12,940 nucleotides of DNA from an uncultured Erythrobacter sp. (GTDB lineage Bacteria; Pseudomonadota; Alphaproteobacteria; Sphingomonadales; Sphingomonadaceae), in assembly GCA_947258465.1 (NCBI GenBank), contig CAMYIQ010000148.1:1-12940 (forward strand). The letters run 5' to 3'. Each line of letters opens with the position of its first letter. Within the stretch, counting starts at the first letter, position 1. The translations under genes and the position numbers were made by a program. Shown here one piece after another: positions 1 to 7,586 of the stretch. The notes under the pieces are model-generated. The model did not search any database. It saw only the letters and a list, made by a program, of their open reading frames with translations, and had not been told where the DNA came from.

Positions 1-299
1 CGGTGCTGGCCCTTGCCGACGGTATCGTCGATGAAAGCTACTATGTCACCGCCGGTCTTTCCGGGCCGGTGGGCCAACGGGGTTCCTTCTCGATCAACAC
101 CTTCGCCAACTGGTTCGACAGCGGGACCGCGGGAGTGGGCGATGTCCGGTCGATCGGTAGTTCGGCGAGCTACACCGAACAGGTCATGCGCAATCTCTCG
201 GCCCGTGCCGCCGTGGCGATCTCGACGCTCAACAGCGATATCGCTCCCGACAATTTCACGACAGCTTCGGCCCTGCTCGGCCTGCGCTACGATTTCTGA
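1..299 (+). CDS. PEP-CTERM system-associated outer-membrane beta-barrel protein, C-terminal end (partial)
   Basis: Only the last ~98 codons are present. The frame is open to the left edge, so the start lies outside the window; the GTG at base 3 is not a credible start. The fragment shows alternating polar/hydrophobic strands rich in Gly, Ser, Thr and aromatics, with no long hydrophobic helix, and it ends in RYDF. A terminal Phe closing an amphipathic strand is the usual BAM recognition signature of outer-membrane barrels. Position matters most for the call: in XrtA loci the gene directly before the ExeA-like ATPase is commonly the TIGR03016-type outer-membrane protein, thought to act in exopolysaccharide export or surface assembly. 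The stop is 13 bases before the ATPase start, so the two are probably co-transcribed. The barrel nature is fairly secure; the exact family is inferred from context. Confidence 0.7.
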   Translation, partial: VLALADGIVDESYYVTAGLSGPVGQRGSFSINTFANWFDSGTAGVGDVRSIGSSASYTEQVMRNLSARAAVAISTLNSDIAPDNFTTASALLGLRYDF

Positions 300-312
300 T
301 AGGATCTGTTCG

Positions 313-1527
313 ATGTACGAGGAATTCTATGGCTTCAGCGAGCGGCCCTTCCAGCTCACGCCCGATCCGGCGTTCTACTTCGAAAGTGTAACCCACAAGA
401 AGGCGCTGAGCTATCTCGGCTACGGCCTCAATCAGGGCGAGGGCTTCATCGTCATCACCGGCGAGGTCGGGTCGGGCAAATCGACTCTGGTGGCGCATCT
501 CAAGCAGAAGCTCGACAATGAACGCATGACGGTGGGCGAGGTGGTCACCAGCGCGCTGGACGGAGAAGAGATGATCCATGTCGCGGCGCGCAGCTTCGGC
601 CTGGATGTCACCGGGCGCGACAAGGCGGCGGACTTGGCGGCCATCGAACTGTTCCTGCACGAGGAGGCGCGCAACGGCCGCCGTGTGCTCCTGATCGTGG
701 ACGAGGCGCAGAATCTGTCGATCGGAGCGCTCGAAGAACTGCGCATGCTGTCGAACTTCCAACTGGGTTCGCACCCCCTGCTGCAAACGCTTCTTTTGGG
801 GCAGCCCGAATTCAAGCAGCTTCTCGCCCAATCGGACGAACTCGAACAATTGCGTCAACGTGTAATCGCGGCGCACCACCTGGATGCAATGCAGCCGGGC
901 GAGATCGAGCCTTATGTTTTCCACCGGCTCACTCATGTCGGCTGGCAAGGCAATCCCGAGATCGAAAACGGTATCTGGGTCGATCTGCACAAGGCCACAG
1001 GCGGGATACCCCGCAAGGTCAATCAGGTAATGACCCGCTTGCTGTTGCTGGGCGCTGTCGAAGAACGCTCCCTGCTCGATGGCGAGATGCTAGACGCCGT
1101 CATCGAGGAGATGAGCGGAGATGCGGCGCCGGTCGATACCCATGCGGCCAAGCCGCGCCCGGACCGCGATCTCCCGGCTGCCGAGGCGATTGCGCGGGCA
1201 CGGGACGAAGCCCAGCATTCGCAAACGGCGCCCGAGCCCGTCCCCGCGAAGACTGAAGAAGCCGACGTGCGGAAGAAAGGGCTCCTCGACCATCAAATAG
1301 AAGCGATCGAGGCTGCATTCGCCGAGCGTGACAAGCATATGGCGGGGCTTCGCCGCGAGGTCGAAAAGCTGGGCGCGAGCCATGCGCCGACCGATCTGCC
1401 CGAAGAGGTGGGCCAGCGGCTCGCCTCGATCGAGGCCAGGCTGGAAGAGCAGGAGCGCTCGCTCCGCCACGTCTTGACCATGATGATCGACTATTTCGAA
1501 TCGCAAGGTTCGCGCGCGGCTGTGTGA
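313..1527 (+). CDS. XrtA-associated AAA ATPase (ExeA/GspA-like, TIGR03015 type) with coiled-coil tail
   Basis: A 404-residue cytoplasmic ATPase. It opens with MYEEFYGFSERPFQLTPDP, the typical start of the ExeA-like family. Walker A is GEVGSGKST (residues 50-58), Walker B is VLLIVDEAQ (125-133), a sensor-like LLGQPEF lies at 161-167 and a sensor-2-like GGIPRKV at 230-236. After ~270 comes a low-complexity Pro/Ala/Glu linker, then a charged helical stretch (about 325-395) that looks like coiled coil. I see no peptidoglycan-binding domain, unlike true ExeA. The frame is open back to base 13, but that would overlap the barrel gene. The ATG at 313, 13 bases after its stop with AGGAT upstream, gives the conserved N-terminus and is preferred. 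In these loci it is believed to work with the polysaccharide export machinery; the exact role is unproven. Deacetylase begins 16 bases downstream. Confidence 0.9.
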   Translation: MYEEFYGFSERPFQLTPDPAFYFESVTHKKALSYLGYGLNQGEGFIVITGEVGSGKSTLVAHLKQKLDNERMTVGEVVTSALDGEEMIHVAARSFGLDVTGRDKAADLAAIELFLHEEARNGRRVLLIVDEAQNLSIGALEELRMLSNFQLGSHPLLQTLLLGQPEFKQLLAQSDELEQLRQRVIAAHHLDAMQPGEIEPYVFHRLTHVGWQGNPEIENGIWVDLHKATGGIPRKVNQVMTRLLLLGAVEERSLLDGEMLDAVIEEMSGDAAPVDTHAAKPRPDRDLPAAEAIARARDEAQHSQTAPEPVPAKTEEADVRKKGLLDHQIEAIEAAFAERDKHMAGLRREVEKLGASHAPTDLPEEVGQRLASIEARLEEQERSLRHVLTMMIDYFESQGSRAAV

Positions 1528-1531
1528 AGTC

Positions 1532-1540
1532 GGGGAGGGG
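1532..1540 (+). promoter_or_regulatory. Ribosome binding site of the deacetylase gene (supports a TTG start)
   Basis: The purine run GGGGAGGGG sits just upstream of TTG at 1544 and lies between the ATPase stop (1527) and the deacetylase. It is the strongest Shine-Dalgarno-like stretch in the operon and supports the non-ATG start. No in-frame ATG or GTG exists before the first catalytic motif of the deacetylase (SVDVEDW, residues 11-17). Confidence 0.6.
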
Positions 1541-1543
1541 ACG

Positions 1544-2413
1544 TTGAACGACAGCACGATCGTCAACGGCCTTTCGGTCGACGTCGAGGACTGGTTTCAG
1601 GTCGGCGCATTCGAAAACACCATTGCGCGCGCGGACTGGGATGGTCTCGAATTGCGGGTGGGCGACAATGTCGCGCGGATCCTGGACTTGTTCGATGAAG
1701 CGGGCGTCAAGGCGACGTTCTTCACGCTCGGATGGGTGGCCGAGCGCAACAAGGCCGCCATGCGCGCGATTGTCGATCGCGGGCACGAACTGGCGAGCCA
1801 TGGCTATGACCACACGCGCGTTTTCACCTTCACGCCCGCCGAGTTTGCAGAGGATCTCGGCAAAGCCCGTGCTATTCTAGAAGATGCGGGCGGTCAGCCG
1901 ATCACGGGCTATCGCGCAGCCAGTTTCTCGATCGACGCGCGCAATCGCTGGGCGCACGATATCCTGGCCGCACAAGGTTATGTCTACTCGTCCAGCGTGG
2001 CGCCGGTGGTGCACGATCATTATGGCTGGCGCGAGGCTCCGCGCTTCGCATTCCGCCCTGTCGAGGGGAGCGAGCTGATCGAAATCCCGGTGACGACGGC
2101 GCTGCTGAAGGGAAAGCGCCTGGCTGCGGGCGGGGGCGGTTTCTTCCGCGTGCTGCCCTATGGTTTCAGCCGCTGGGCTATCAGGCAGGTCAACCGCGAG
2201 GGCCGTCCGGCGGTGTTCTACTTCCATCCTTGGGAGGTCGATCCCGGCCAGCCACGCGTTGCCAAGGCGCCGCTGCGCTCGCGCCTGCGCCACTATACCA
2301 ATTTGACGAGAATGGCGGATAAGCTGTCGACGCTTCTGGGCGATTTTGCGTGGGGCCGGATGGATGCGCTTGCCATGCGCGAAAAGCCGCGCAGCCGGAA
2401 ATGGCCGATATGA
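1544..2413 (+). CDS. XrtA-system polysaccharide deacetylase (TIGR03006 type, CE4/NodB fold)
   Basis: A 289-residue enzyme predicted to remove N- or O-acetyl groups from a polysaccharide or lipid-linked glycan. Visible CE4 motifs are SVDVEDW (residues 11-17, catalytic/metal Asp13 and Asp16), the zinc pair H86-x3-H90 in SHGYDH, YRA (123-125) and the late FHPWEVDP with His228. The VDVEDW form, rather than the TFDDG of typical NodB proteins, is characteristic of the PEP-CTERM/XrtA-associated branch. The length fits that family. No signal peptide is evident, so cytoplasmic action on a precursor is likely. Translation starts at TTG behind a strong ribosome binding site. The stop overlaps the FemAB start (ATGA at 2410-2413), implying translational coupling. 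Family assignment is firm; the substrate is unknown. Confidence 0.93.
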   Translation: MNDSTIVNGLSVDVEDWFQVGAFENTIARADWDGLELRVGDNVARILDLFDEAGVKATFFTLGWVAERNKAAMRAIVDRGHELASHGYDHTRVFTFTPAEFAEDLGKARAILEDAGGQPITGYRAASFSIDARNRWAHDILAAQGYVYSSSVAPVVHDHYGWREAPRFAFRPVEGSELIEIPVTTALLKGKRLAAGGGGFFRVLPYGFSRWAIRQVNREGRPAVFYFHPWEVDPGQPRVAKAPLRSRLRHYTNLTRMADKLSTLLGDFAWGRMDALAMREKPRSRKWPI

Positions 2414-3471
2414 CCGAGCCGACCTCTCCTGCGACCTCCCCAAGGCAGGCCAATCTTGGCGATACGGAAGAGGTCGCACGGATCGAGCGCTTCGTCGCCC
2501 GACACCATGGCAGCGTTTTCCAGCGTCCGCTGTGGCTGCTCGCGATAGAGCGGGGGACGGGAAACGACGCGCTCGGGCTCGTGATCGAGCGGGGAGGGGA
2601 GCTGACGGGCTGGCTGCCGCTTTCCGATGTTCACTCCGCCCTGTTCGGCCGGGCATTGGTGTCGAGCGGGTTTGGCGTCGGCGGAGGTGTGCTGGCCGAG
2701 ACCGAAGAGGATGTAGACGGGCTGTGCCGTGCCGCGGAAGAACTCGCCATTCGCCGCGCGGCAGCCAGTGTCGAGTTGCGTGGCGGCCCCGCACCGCGCG
2801 CATGGCGCCCGATTGCCGGCAAGCATGCGGGCTTTGCCGGGGATCTCGCCGCGGATGACGAGGCGCAATTGCTGGCCATCCCGCGAAAGGCGCGAGCCGA
2901 GGTGCGCAAAGGCCTGAAGAATGATCTGGCTGTCAGCATCGGCCAAGGCCCCGAAGACCGGGCAGCCCATTATGCGGTCTATGCGGAAAGCGTGCGCAAT
3001 CTTGGAACGCCGGTTTTTCCGCGCAGTCTTTTCGATGCCGTGCTGGACATGTTCGGGCACGATGCGGATATCCTGACGATCAGCCACCACGGCACGCCTG
3101 TCGCCAGCGTCCTGTCGCTTTACCATGATGGCGCGGTGCTGCCCTTCTGGGGCGGGGGCAAGTGGGCCGCGCGGAGCCTGCGTGCCAATGAGCGGATGTA
3201 TTACGAGCTGATGTGCCATGCGCGGCGCAAAGGCTGCACGCGGTTCGATTTCGGTCGTTCGAAAACCGGCAGCGGCCCCTATGCGTTCAAGAAGAACTGG
3301 GGTTTCGATCCCAAACCACTGACCTATCACATGTGGACGCCGCCGGGCGTAGAGCCGCGCAATGTCGACCCGACCGACGAAGGCTATTCCGCGAAAATTG
3401 CGCTGTGGAAGCGTCTGCCGCTCCCGGTCGCCAATCGGCTGGGGCCGTGGATCGCGCGCGGGCTGGGCTGA
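2410..3471 (+). CDS. FemAB-like acyltransferase, XrtA/PEP-CTERM associated (TIGR03019 type)
   Basis: A 353-residue protein of the FemAB/GNAT-fold group. Relatives transfer amino acids, often from aminoacyl-tRNA, onto amines of cell-wall precursors; for the XrtA branch the donor and acceptor are not known. Visible marks are an N-terminal half with VFQRPLWLLAIE (36-47), the basic PRKARAEVRKG (158-168), a GNAT-like core LSLYHDGAVLPFWGGG (235-250), and the conserved block FDFGRSKTGSG (279-289) followed by an Ala-Phe-Lys-Lys-Asn-Trp-Gly-Phe segment ending near 299. ATG 2410 is chosen because it overlaps the deacetylase stop as ATGA and has GGAA about 10 bases upstream. ATG 2401 in the same frame would add three residues but leaves GGAA too close. 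The glycosyltransferase starts 1 base after the stop. Free amines made by the deacetylase would be natural acceptors (inference). Confidence 0.88.
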   Translation: MTEPTSPATSPRQANLGDTEEVARIERFVARHHGSVFQRPLWLLAIERGTGNDALGLVIERGGELTGWLPLSDVHSALFGRALVSSGFGVGGGVLAETEEDVDGLCRAAEELAIRRAAASVELRGGPAPRAWRPIAGKHAGFAGDLAADDEAQLLAIPRKARAEVRKGLKNDLAVSIGQGPEDRAAHYAVYAESVRNLGTPVFPRSLFDAVLDMFGHDADILTISHHGTPVASVLSLYHDGAVLPFWGGGKWAARSLRANERMYYELMCHARRKGCTRFDFGRSKTGSGPYAFKKNWGFDPKPLTYHMWTPPGVEPRNVDPTDEGYSAKIALWKRLPLPVANRLGPWIARGLG

Positions 3472-3472
3472 G

Positions 3473-4696
3473 ATGGGCGAATTCCTGTTTCTGGCGCACC
3501 GGGTTCCGTTTCCTCCGGACAGGGGGGACAAGATCCGCTCGCATCATCTGCTCAAGGGGCTGGCTAAACTCGGTCCCGTCCATGCCGGGACCTTCGCGGA
3601 AACGCCGCAGGATAGGGCGCAGAAGGGCGAACTGGCCGCGATCGCGAAGACCCATGCGCTGATTCAGCGCAACAAGTCGCTTCCGCTTGCGGGGGTGGAA
3701 GCCCTGATAAAGCGCAGGCCCGTCAGCCTGACTGCTTTCGATCACGAATCCATGCACCGCTACGTCGCCAAGACGCTGGGCAATCACAAGATCGATACGG
3801 TCTTCGTCTTCTCCGGCCAGATGGGCCAATACGTCCCCGACGACTATGCCGGCCGCGTGATTATCGACCTGTGCGATGTCGATAGCGCCAAATTCGAAGC
3901 CTATGCCGCCGCCGGACAGCGTAGTTGGCTGAACCGGCGCGAGGGGAGGCTGCTTGCCCGCGAAGAAGAGAGGCTGGCCCACCGCGCCGACAGGACGCTA
4001 TTGATCAGCGACAACGAGGTCGGGCTGTTCCGCTCCAGGCTATCGGATACACGCCAGGTCGCATTGCAGGCCTTGGGCAACGGGATCGACGCGGATTTTT
4101 TCGATCCCTCTCGGGTGGACCTTCATCCGGATCTGGAAGAATGCGACAACCCGCAACTCGTTTTTACGGGCCAGATGGATTACGCTCCCAATGTAGCAGC
4201 GGCGGCGTGGATGATCGAGAACGTCATGCCCGCACTGCGCCGCACCTATGCGCGGGCACGCTTCCATATCGTCGGGCGGGCTCCGACGGCGGCTCTCAGA
4301 GACCGGCATGGCGAAAACGGGGTTCGCGTCTGGGGCGAGGTGCCCGATGTAAGACCCTTCCTCAAGTCGGCCGATCTCGTGGTTGCCCCGCTCCTCATCG
4401 CGCGCGGCGTTCAAAACAAGGTGCTGGAAGCGATGGCGATGGCGAAGCCCGTCGTAGTGACGCCTGGCGCGGCCACCGGGATAGACGCCGATGATGGCCT
4501 CCACTTCGCTGTTGCGCCACCCGATCCCCCACAGATGATCGAGCGGATGGAGGCCCTTCTTCGCGACCGTGACAAGCGGCTGGAAATGGGCCGCGCGGCA
4601 CGTCAGTTCGTGATCGACCGCATGAGCTGGGACAGTATCCACAAACAGCTTGCACAAGTGATCGCCCCGCAAGACAGTGCAAACCATGCCGTCTGA
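3473..4696 (+). CDS. XrtA-associated glycosyltransferase (TIGR03087 type, GT-B fold, GT4-like)
   Basis: A 407-residue sugar transferase for exopolysaccharide or glycolipid assembly, probably acting at the inner face of the inner membrane. The N-terminus carries HRVPFPPDRGDKIRSHH (residues 9-25), the hallmark of the PEP-CTERM-associated group. The C-terminal half has the donor-site motif of GT4 enzymes, GVQNKVLEAMAMAKPVV, with the conserved Glu at about 319, preceded by VVAPLLIARG. The ATG at 3473 lies 1 base beyond the FemAB stop. The frame is open further upstream, but that would overlap FemAB and lose the family N-terminus. The 3' end overlaps the exosortase start. Group assignment is good; sugar donor and acceptor cannot be read from the sequence. 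Confidence 0.9.
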   Translation: MGEFLFLAHRVPFPPDRGDKIRSHHLLKGLAKLGPVHAGTFAETPQDRAQKGELAAIAKTHALIQRNKSLPLAGVEALIKRRPVSLTAFDHESMHRYVAKTLGNHKIDTVFVFSGQMGQYVPDDYAGRVIIDLCDVDSAKFEAYAAAGQRSWLNRREGRLLAREEERLAHRADRTLLISDNEVGLFRSRLSDTRQVALQALGNGIDADFFDPSRVDLHPDLEECDNPQLVFTGQMDYAPNVAAAAWMIENVMPALRRTYARARFHIVGRAPTAALRDRHGENGVRVWGEVPDVRPFLKSADLVVAPLLIARGVQNKVLEAMAMAKPVVVTPGAATGIDADDGLHFAVAPPDPPQMIERMEALLRDRDKRLEMGRAARQFVIDRMSWDSIHKQLAQVIAPQDSANHAV

Positions 4697-5675
4697 AGCC
4701 GCCTTGGAACATCGTGCTGCATCGAGCTGGGGCCGAACCCTCGCCTTGCTTGCCGCTGGATGGGCCGCCCTTTTCTGGGTCACGTTCCCGGAATGGTCGG
4801 AAATGGCGCATCAATGGTGGGATATCGATACCTACAGCCACATTCTGCTGATCCCGCCGATCATTGTGTGGCTGGTCTGGATCAGGGGAGACGAGCTGGG
4901 GCAAGTGGAGCCTTCGGGCTGGCTGCCGGGTCTTGCGTGGTTTTTCGCTGGCATGGTCCTGTGGTTCGGGGGCCGGATCGCAGACGTCAATCTGATCGCG
5001 CAAGCTGGAGTCGTTGCCGCATTCCAGGGCGCGGCGCTCGGTATTCTCGGCTTGCGCGCGGGCCTCATCCTGGCATTCCCTCTCGCCTATATGGCGTTTC
5101 TCGTCCCTTTCGGTGACGAGATTATTCCGCCCTTGCAGTATGTCACGGCGGAAATCGCTACCGCGCTCACCCGGTGGAGCGGGATCGAAACGGTTGCCGA
5201 TGGAATTCTCATCGATACGCCCGCCGGGCTGTTCATCGTGGCCGAGGAATGTTCGGGCGTGAAATTTCTCATAGCGATGATCGCCCTGGGCGTGTTGGTG
5301 GCCCATACCTGCTTTGCAAGCTGGCGCCGCCGACTGTGGTTCATGCTTGCCTGCGTGGTGGTGCCGATCATCGCGAACGGTATCCGCGCATGGGCGACGA
5401 TTTTCCTTGCCCAATATGTCGGCGCGGAGGCGGCCGGCAGTTTCGACCATATCGTTTATGGCTGGGTCTTCTTCGGCCTTGTCATCGCACTGGTGCTCGG
5501 CGTCGCCTGGCGCTGGTTCGAGCGGGAACCCGAAGAAGCCGGCTGGAGCGCGGATGCTATCGCCGCCATGCCGCTTGTCCGGCGGCTGGAGGGTACGCCC
5601 GCTCGCCCGTCGCTCGTCCTCGGCGCGGTGCTGGCGACCGCATTGGTCTTTGCCGTGCTCGGCCGGCTCGTCTAG
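4686..5675 (+). CDS. xrtA: Exosortase A (XrtA), short form without EpsI domain
   Basis: A 329-residue multi-pass inner-membrane protease/transpeptidase that recognises C-terminal PEP-CTERM signals. The catalytic set is present: Cys189 in EECSGVKF (187-194), Arg234 in IANGIRAW (229-236) and His255 in DHIVYGW (254-260). About eight hydrophobic segments are visible, including ones near 17-34, 52-66, 79-95, 126-142, 194-208, 218-232 and 259-274. The protein ends after one more helix (about 309-327, LVLGAVLATALVFAVL) and stops at once. Many sphingomonad XrtA proteins, as I recall, continue into a periplasmic EpsI domain that is absent here. The start is either ATG 4686 or in-frame GTG 4677; both overlap the glycosyltransferase and neither has a clear ribosome binding site. 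The amidotransferase begins 12 bases downstream. Confidence 0.93.
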   Translation: MPSEAALEHRAASSWGRTLALLAAGWAALFWVTFPEWSEMAHQWWDIDTYSHILLIPPIIVWLVWIRGDELGQVEPSGWLPGLAWFFAGMVLWFGGRIADVNLIAQAGVVAAFQGAALGILGLRAGLILAFPLAYMAFLVPFGDEIIPPLQYVTAEIATALTRWSGIETVADGILIDTPAGLFIVAEECSGVKFLIAMIALGVLVAHTCFASWRRRLWFMLACVVVPIIANGIRAWATIFLAQYVGAEAAGSFDHIVYGWVFFGLVIALVLGVAWRWFEREPEEAGWSADAIAAMPLVRRLEGTPARPSLVLGAVLATALVFAVLGRLV

Positions 5676-5687
5676 GCCCTCGCGCAT

Positions 5688-7586
5688 ATGTGCGGGATCG
5701 CGGGGATTTTCCATTACGAAACGGTGAAGCCGGTCGATCCCAAGCGGGTCGAGCGGATGACCGACGCGCTTACCCATCGCGGCCCCGATGGCAGCGGAGT
5801 GTGGACTGCACCCGGCGTGGGGCTGGGCCATCGCCGCCTGTCGATCATCGACCTCGAAGGCTCGCCCCAACCGATGCATTCGGCGGACGGGCGCGCGGTG
5901 ATCGTCTTCAACGGCGAAATCTACAACTACCGCGAATTGCGCCGCGCGCTGGAACAGGGCGGTGCGCAGTTCCGCACTCACGGCGATACGGAGACGATCC
6001 TGGCCGCCTGGCAGAAGTGGGGCCCCGATTGCCTGTCGCGCCTCGACGGTATGTTCGCCTTCGCGCTCTACGATCTCGACAAGCGGCAGCTATTTCTCGC
6101 CCGCGACCGTTTGGGCGTGAAGCCGCTCTACATGGCGCGGCTCGAGGGCGGGGCGCTTGCCTTCGCCAGCGAGATGAAGGGGCTGCTCGCCAATCCGCTA
6201 CTGCGGCGCGAGATCGATCCGCTGGCGATCGAGGACTACATGACATGGGGTTATGTTCCCGATCATCGGGCCATGCTGAAAGGCGTCGAGAAGCTTCCGG
6301 CCGGGCACTTCCTGCTGCTCGAGCATGGCCGCGAGCCCGGACCGCCGCAGCGCTGGTGGGACATCAGCTTCGCGGATCGCGAGAGGGGGCGGACCGAAGA
6401 TCTCTCGGCGCAGCTTCTCCATCTGATGCGCGAAGGTGTTACCAGCCGCATGATTGCCGACGTGCCGCTGGGCGCGTTTCTCTCGGGCGGGGTCGATAGC
6501 TCGTCGGTGGTCGCGTTGATGAGCGAGGCGAGCGCCGCCCCGGTGACCAGTTGCTCGATCGGCTTCGATGTCGAGAGTGTCGACGAGACACGCTATGCGC
6601 GCGAAGTCGCCGAGCTGTTCGCGACCGACCATCACGAACGCATCGTATCGGCCGACCAGTTCGGCGAGATCGACCGGATCGCGGCAATCTTCGACGAACC
6701 CTTCGCCGATGCCAGCGCGCTGCCTACTCTGCGTGTCTGCGAACTGGCGCGCGAGCATGTCACCGTCGCCTTGTCGGGCGACGGGGCGGACGAGGCTTTC
6801 GCCGGCTACCGCCGACAACTGTTCCACGCGCGCGAGGAACAGGCGCGTTCGGTGCTTCCGCGCCCGATCCGCCAACCGCTGTTCGGTATGCTTGGCCGGC
6901 TCTGGCCCAAGGCCGATTGGGCACCGCGTCCGCTGCGCGCAAAGACCACCCTGCTGTCGCTCGCGGAGAGCGGCGAGGCCGGCTATGCGCGGGCCCTGGC
7001 CATCCTCGCCCCCGAACAGCGAAAAGCGCTCTATGGTGAGGCGCTGCTGCGCGATCGCGGCGAGTACCGCGCCGAGCAGCCCTTCGAGAAGCTCATGCGC
7101 GACGCGCCCGCCAGGAGCGGCCTCGACCGCGCGCAATATGCCGATCTCAAGTTCTGGCTGCCGGGCGACATCCTTACCAAGACCGACCGCACCAGCATGG
7201 CGGTGGGGCTCGAAGCGCGCGAGCCACTGCTCGACCATCGCCTGATCGAATTCGGCGCACGCCTGCCGCATCGCCAGCGGTTTCGCGGCACGACCGGCAA
7301 ATGGCTGATAAAGCACACGATGGAACGCTATCTGCCCGAGGACATACTCTACCGCCAGAAACAGGGCTTCGTTACTCCGCTGGCCGAATGGTTTCGCGGA
7401 CCGCTTGCGGGCGAGGCGAGAGCGGTCGCTGCGAGCGAACTCCTCACCTGCACCGGGTGGTTCGCCCGCAAGGCGCTTGCCCGCTTGGCGGACGACCATA
7501 TTGCGGGCCGCGCGGATCACGGCCGGGTGCTCTGGCAATTGCTGATGCTAGAACGCTCGCTCCGGCACTTGAAGCCGAGCGCTTAG
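5688..7586 (+). CDS. XrtA-system amidotransferase (asparagine synthetase-like, TIGR03108 type)
   Basis: A 632-residue glutamine-dependent amidotransferase of class II with an AsnB-type synthetase domain. It takes ammonia from glutamine and forms an amide on an adenylylated carboxylate. In exopolysaccharide loci the acceptor is probably a sugar acid or a modified glycan rather than free aspartate (inference). The N-terminal Cys2 nucleophile follows the start (MCGIAGIF). Further glutaminase residues are Arg50 in HRRLSIID, FNGEIYNY (74-81) and Asp100 in HGDTE. The ATP pyrophosphatase loop is SGGVDSS (266-272), followed by a Ser-Gly-Asp-Gly-Ala-Asp-Glu segment in the synthetase half. Length matches the family. 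ATG 5688 must be right because Cys2 has to be exposed, although no good ribosome binding site is visible. Its stop overlaps that of the convergent pirin gene. No terminator is evident. Confidence 0.93.
   Translation: MCGIAGIFHYETVKPVDPKRVERMTDALTHRGPDGSGVWTAPGVGLGHRRLSIIDLEGSPQPMHSADGRAVIVFNGEIYNYRELRRALEQGGAQFRTHGDTETILAAWQKWGPDCLSRLDGMFAFALYDLDKRQLFLARDRLGVKPLYMARLEGGALAFASEMKGLLANPLLRREIDPLAIEDYMTWGYVPDHRAMLKGVEKLPAGHFLLLEHGREPGPPQRWWDISFADRERGRTEDLSAQLLHLMREGVTSRMIADVPLGAFLSGGVDSSSVVALMSEASAAPVTSCSIGFDVESVDETRYAREVAELFATDHHERIVSADQFGEIDRIAAIFDEPFADASALPTLRVCELAREHVTVALSGDGADEAFAGYRRQLFHAREEQARSVLPRPIRQPLFGMLGRLWPKADWAPRPLRAKTTLLSLAESGEAGYARALAILAPEQRKALYGEALLRDRGEYRAEQPFEKLMRDAPARSGLDRAQYADLKFWLPGDILTKTDRTSMAVGLEAREPLLDHRLIEFGARLPHRQRFRGTTGKWLIKHTMERYLPEDILYRQKQGFVTPLAEWFRGPLAGEARAVAASELLTCTGWFARKALARLADDHIAGRADHGRVLWQLLMLERSLRHLKPSA

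Noticed and set aside
13..312. Upstream extension of the ATPase frame back to base 13
   Set aside because: It would overlap the barrel gene almost entirely, its translation is Arg/Pro/Ser-rich, and the family N-terminus begins at the ATG at 313.
2293..3531. Minus-strand open frame (412 codons) opposite FemAB
   Set aside because: It has shadow-frame composition and no recognisable motif, and it lies fully over the FemAB gene.
4395..5981. Long minus-strand open frame (528 codons) opposite the glycosyltransferase and exosortase genes
   Set aside because: It is antisense to genes with intact family motifs, rich in Arg/His/Pro/Gly, and shows no domain. Such frames are expected in GC-rich DNA.
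5174..6499. Plus-strand open frame (441 codons) across the exosortase and amidotransferase
   Set aside because: It is out of frame with two well-supported genes, Arg-rich and lacks motifs.
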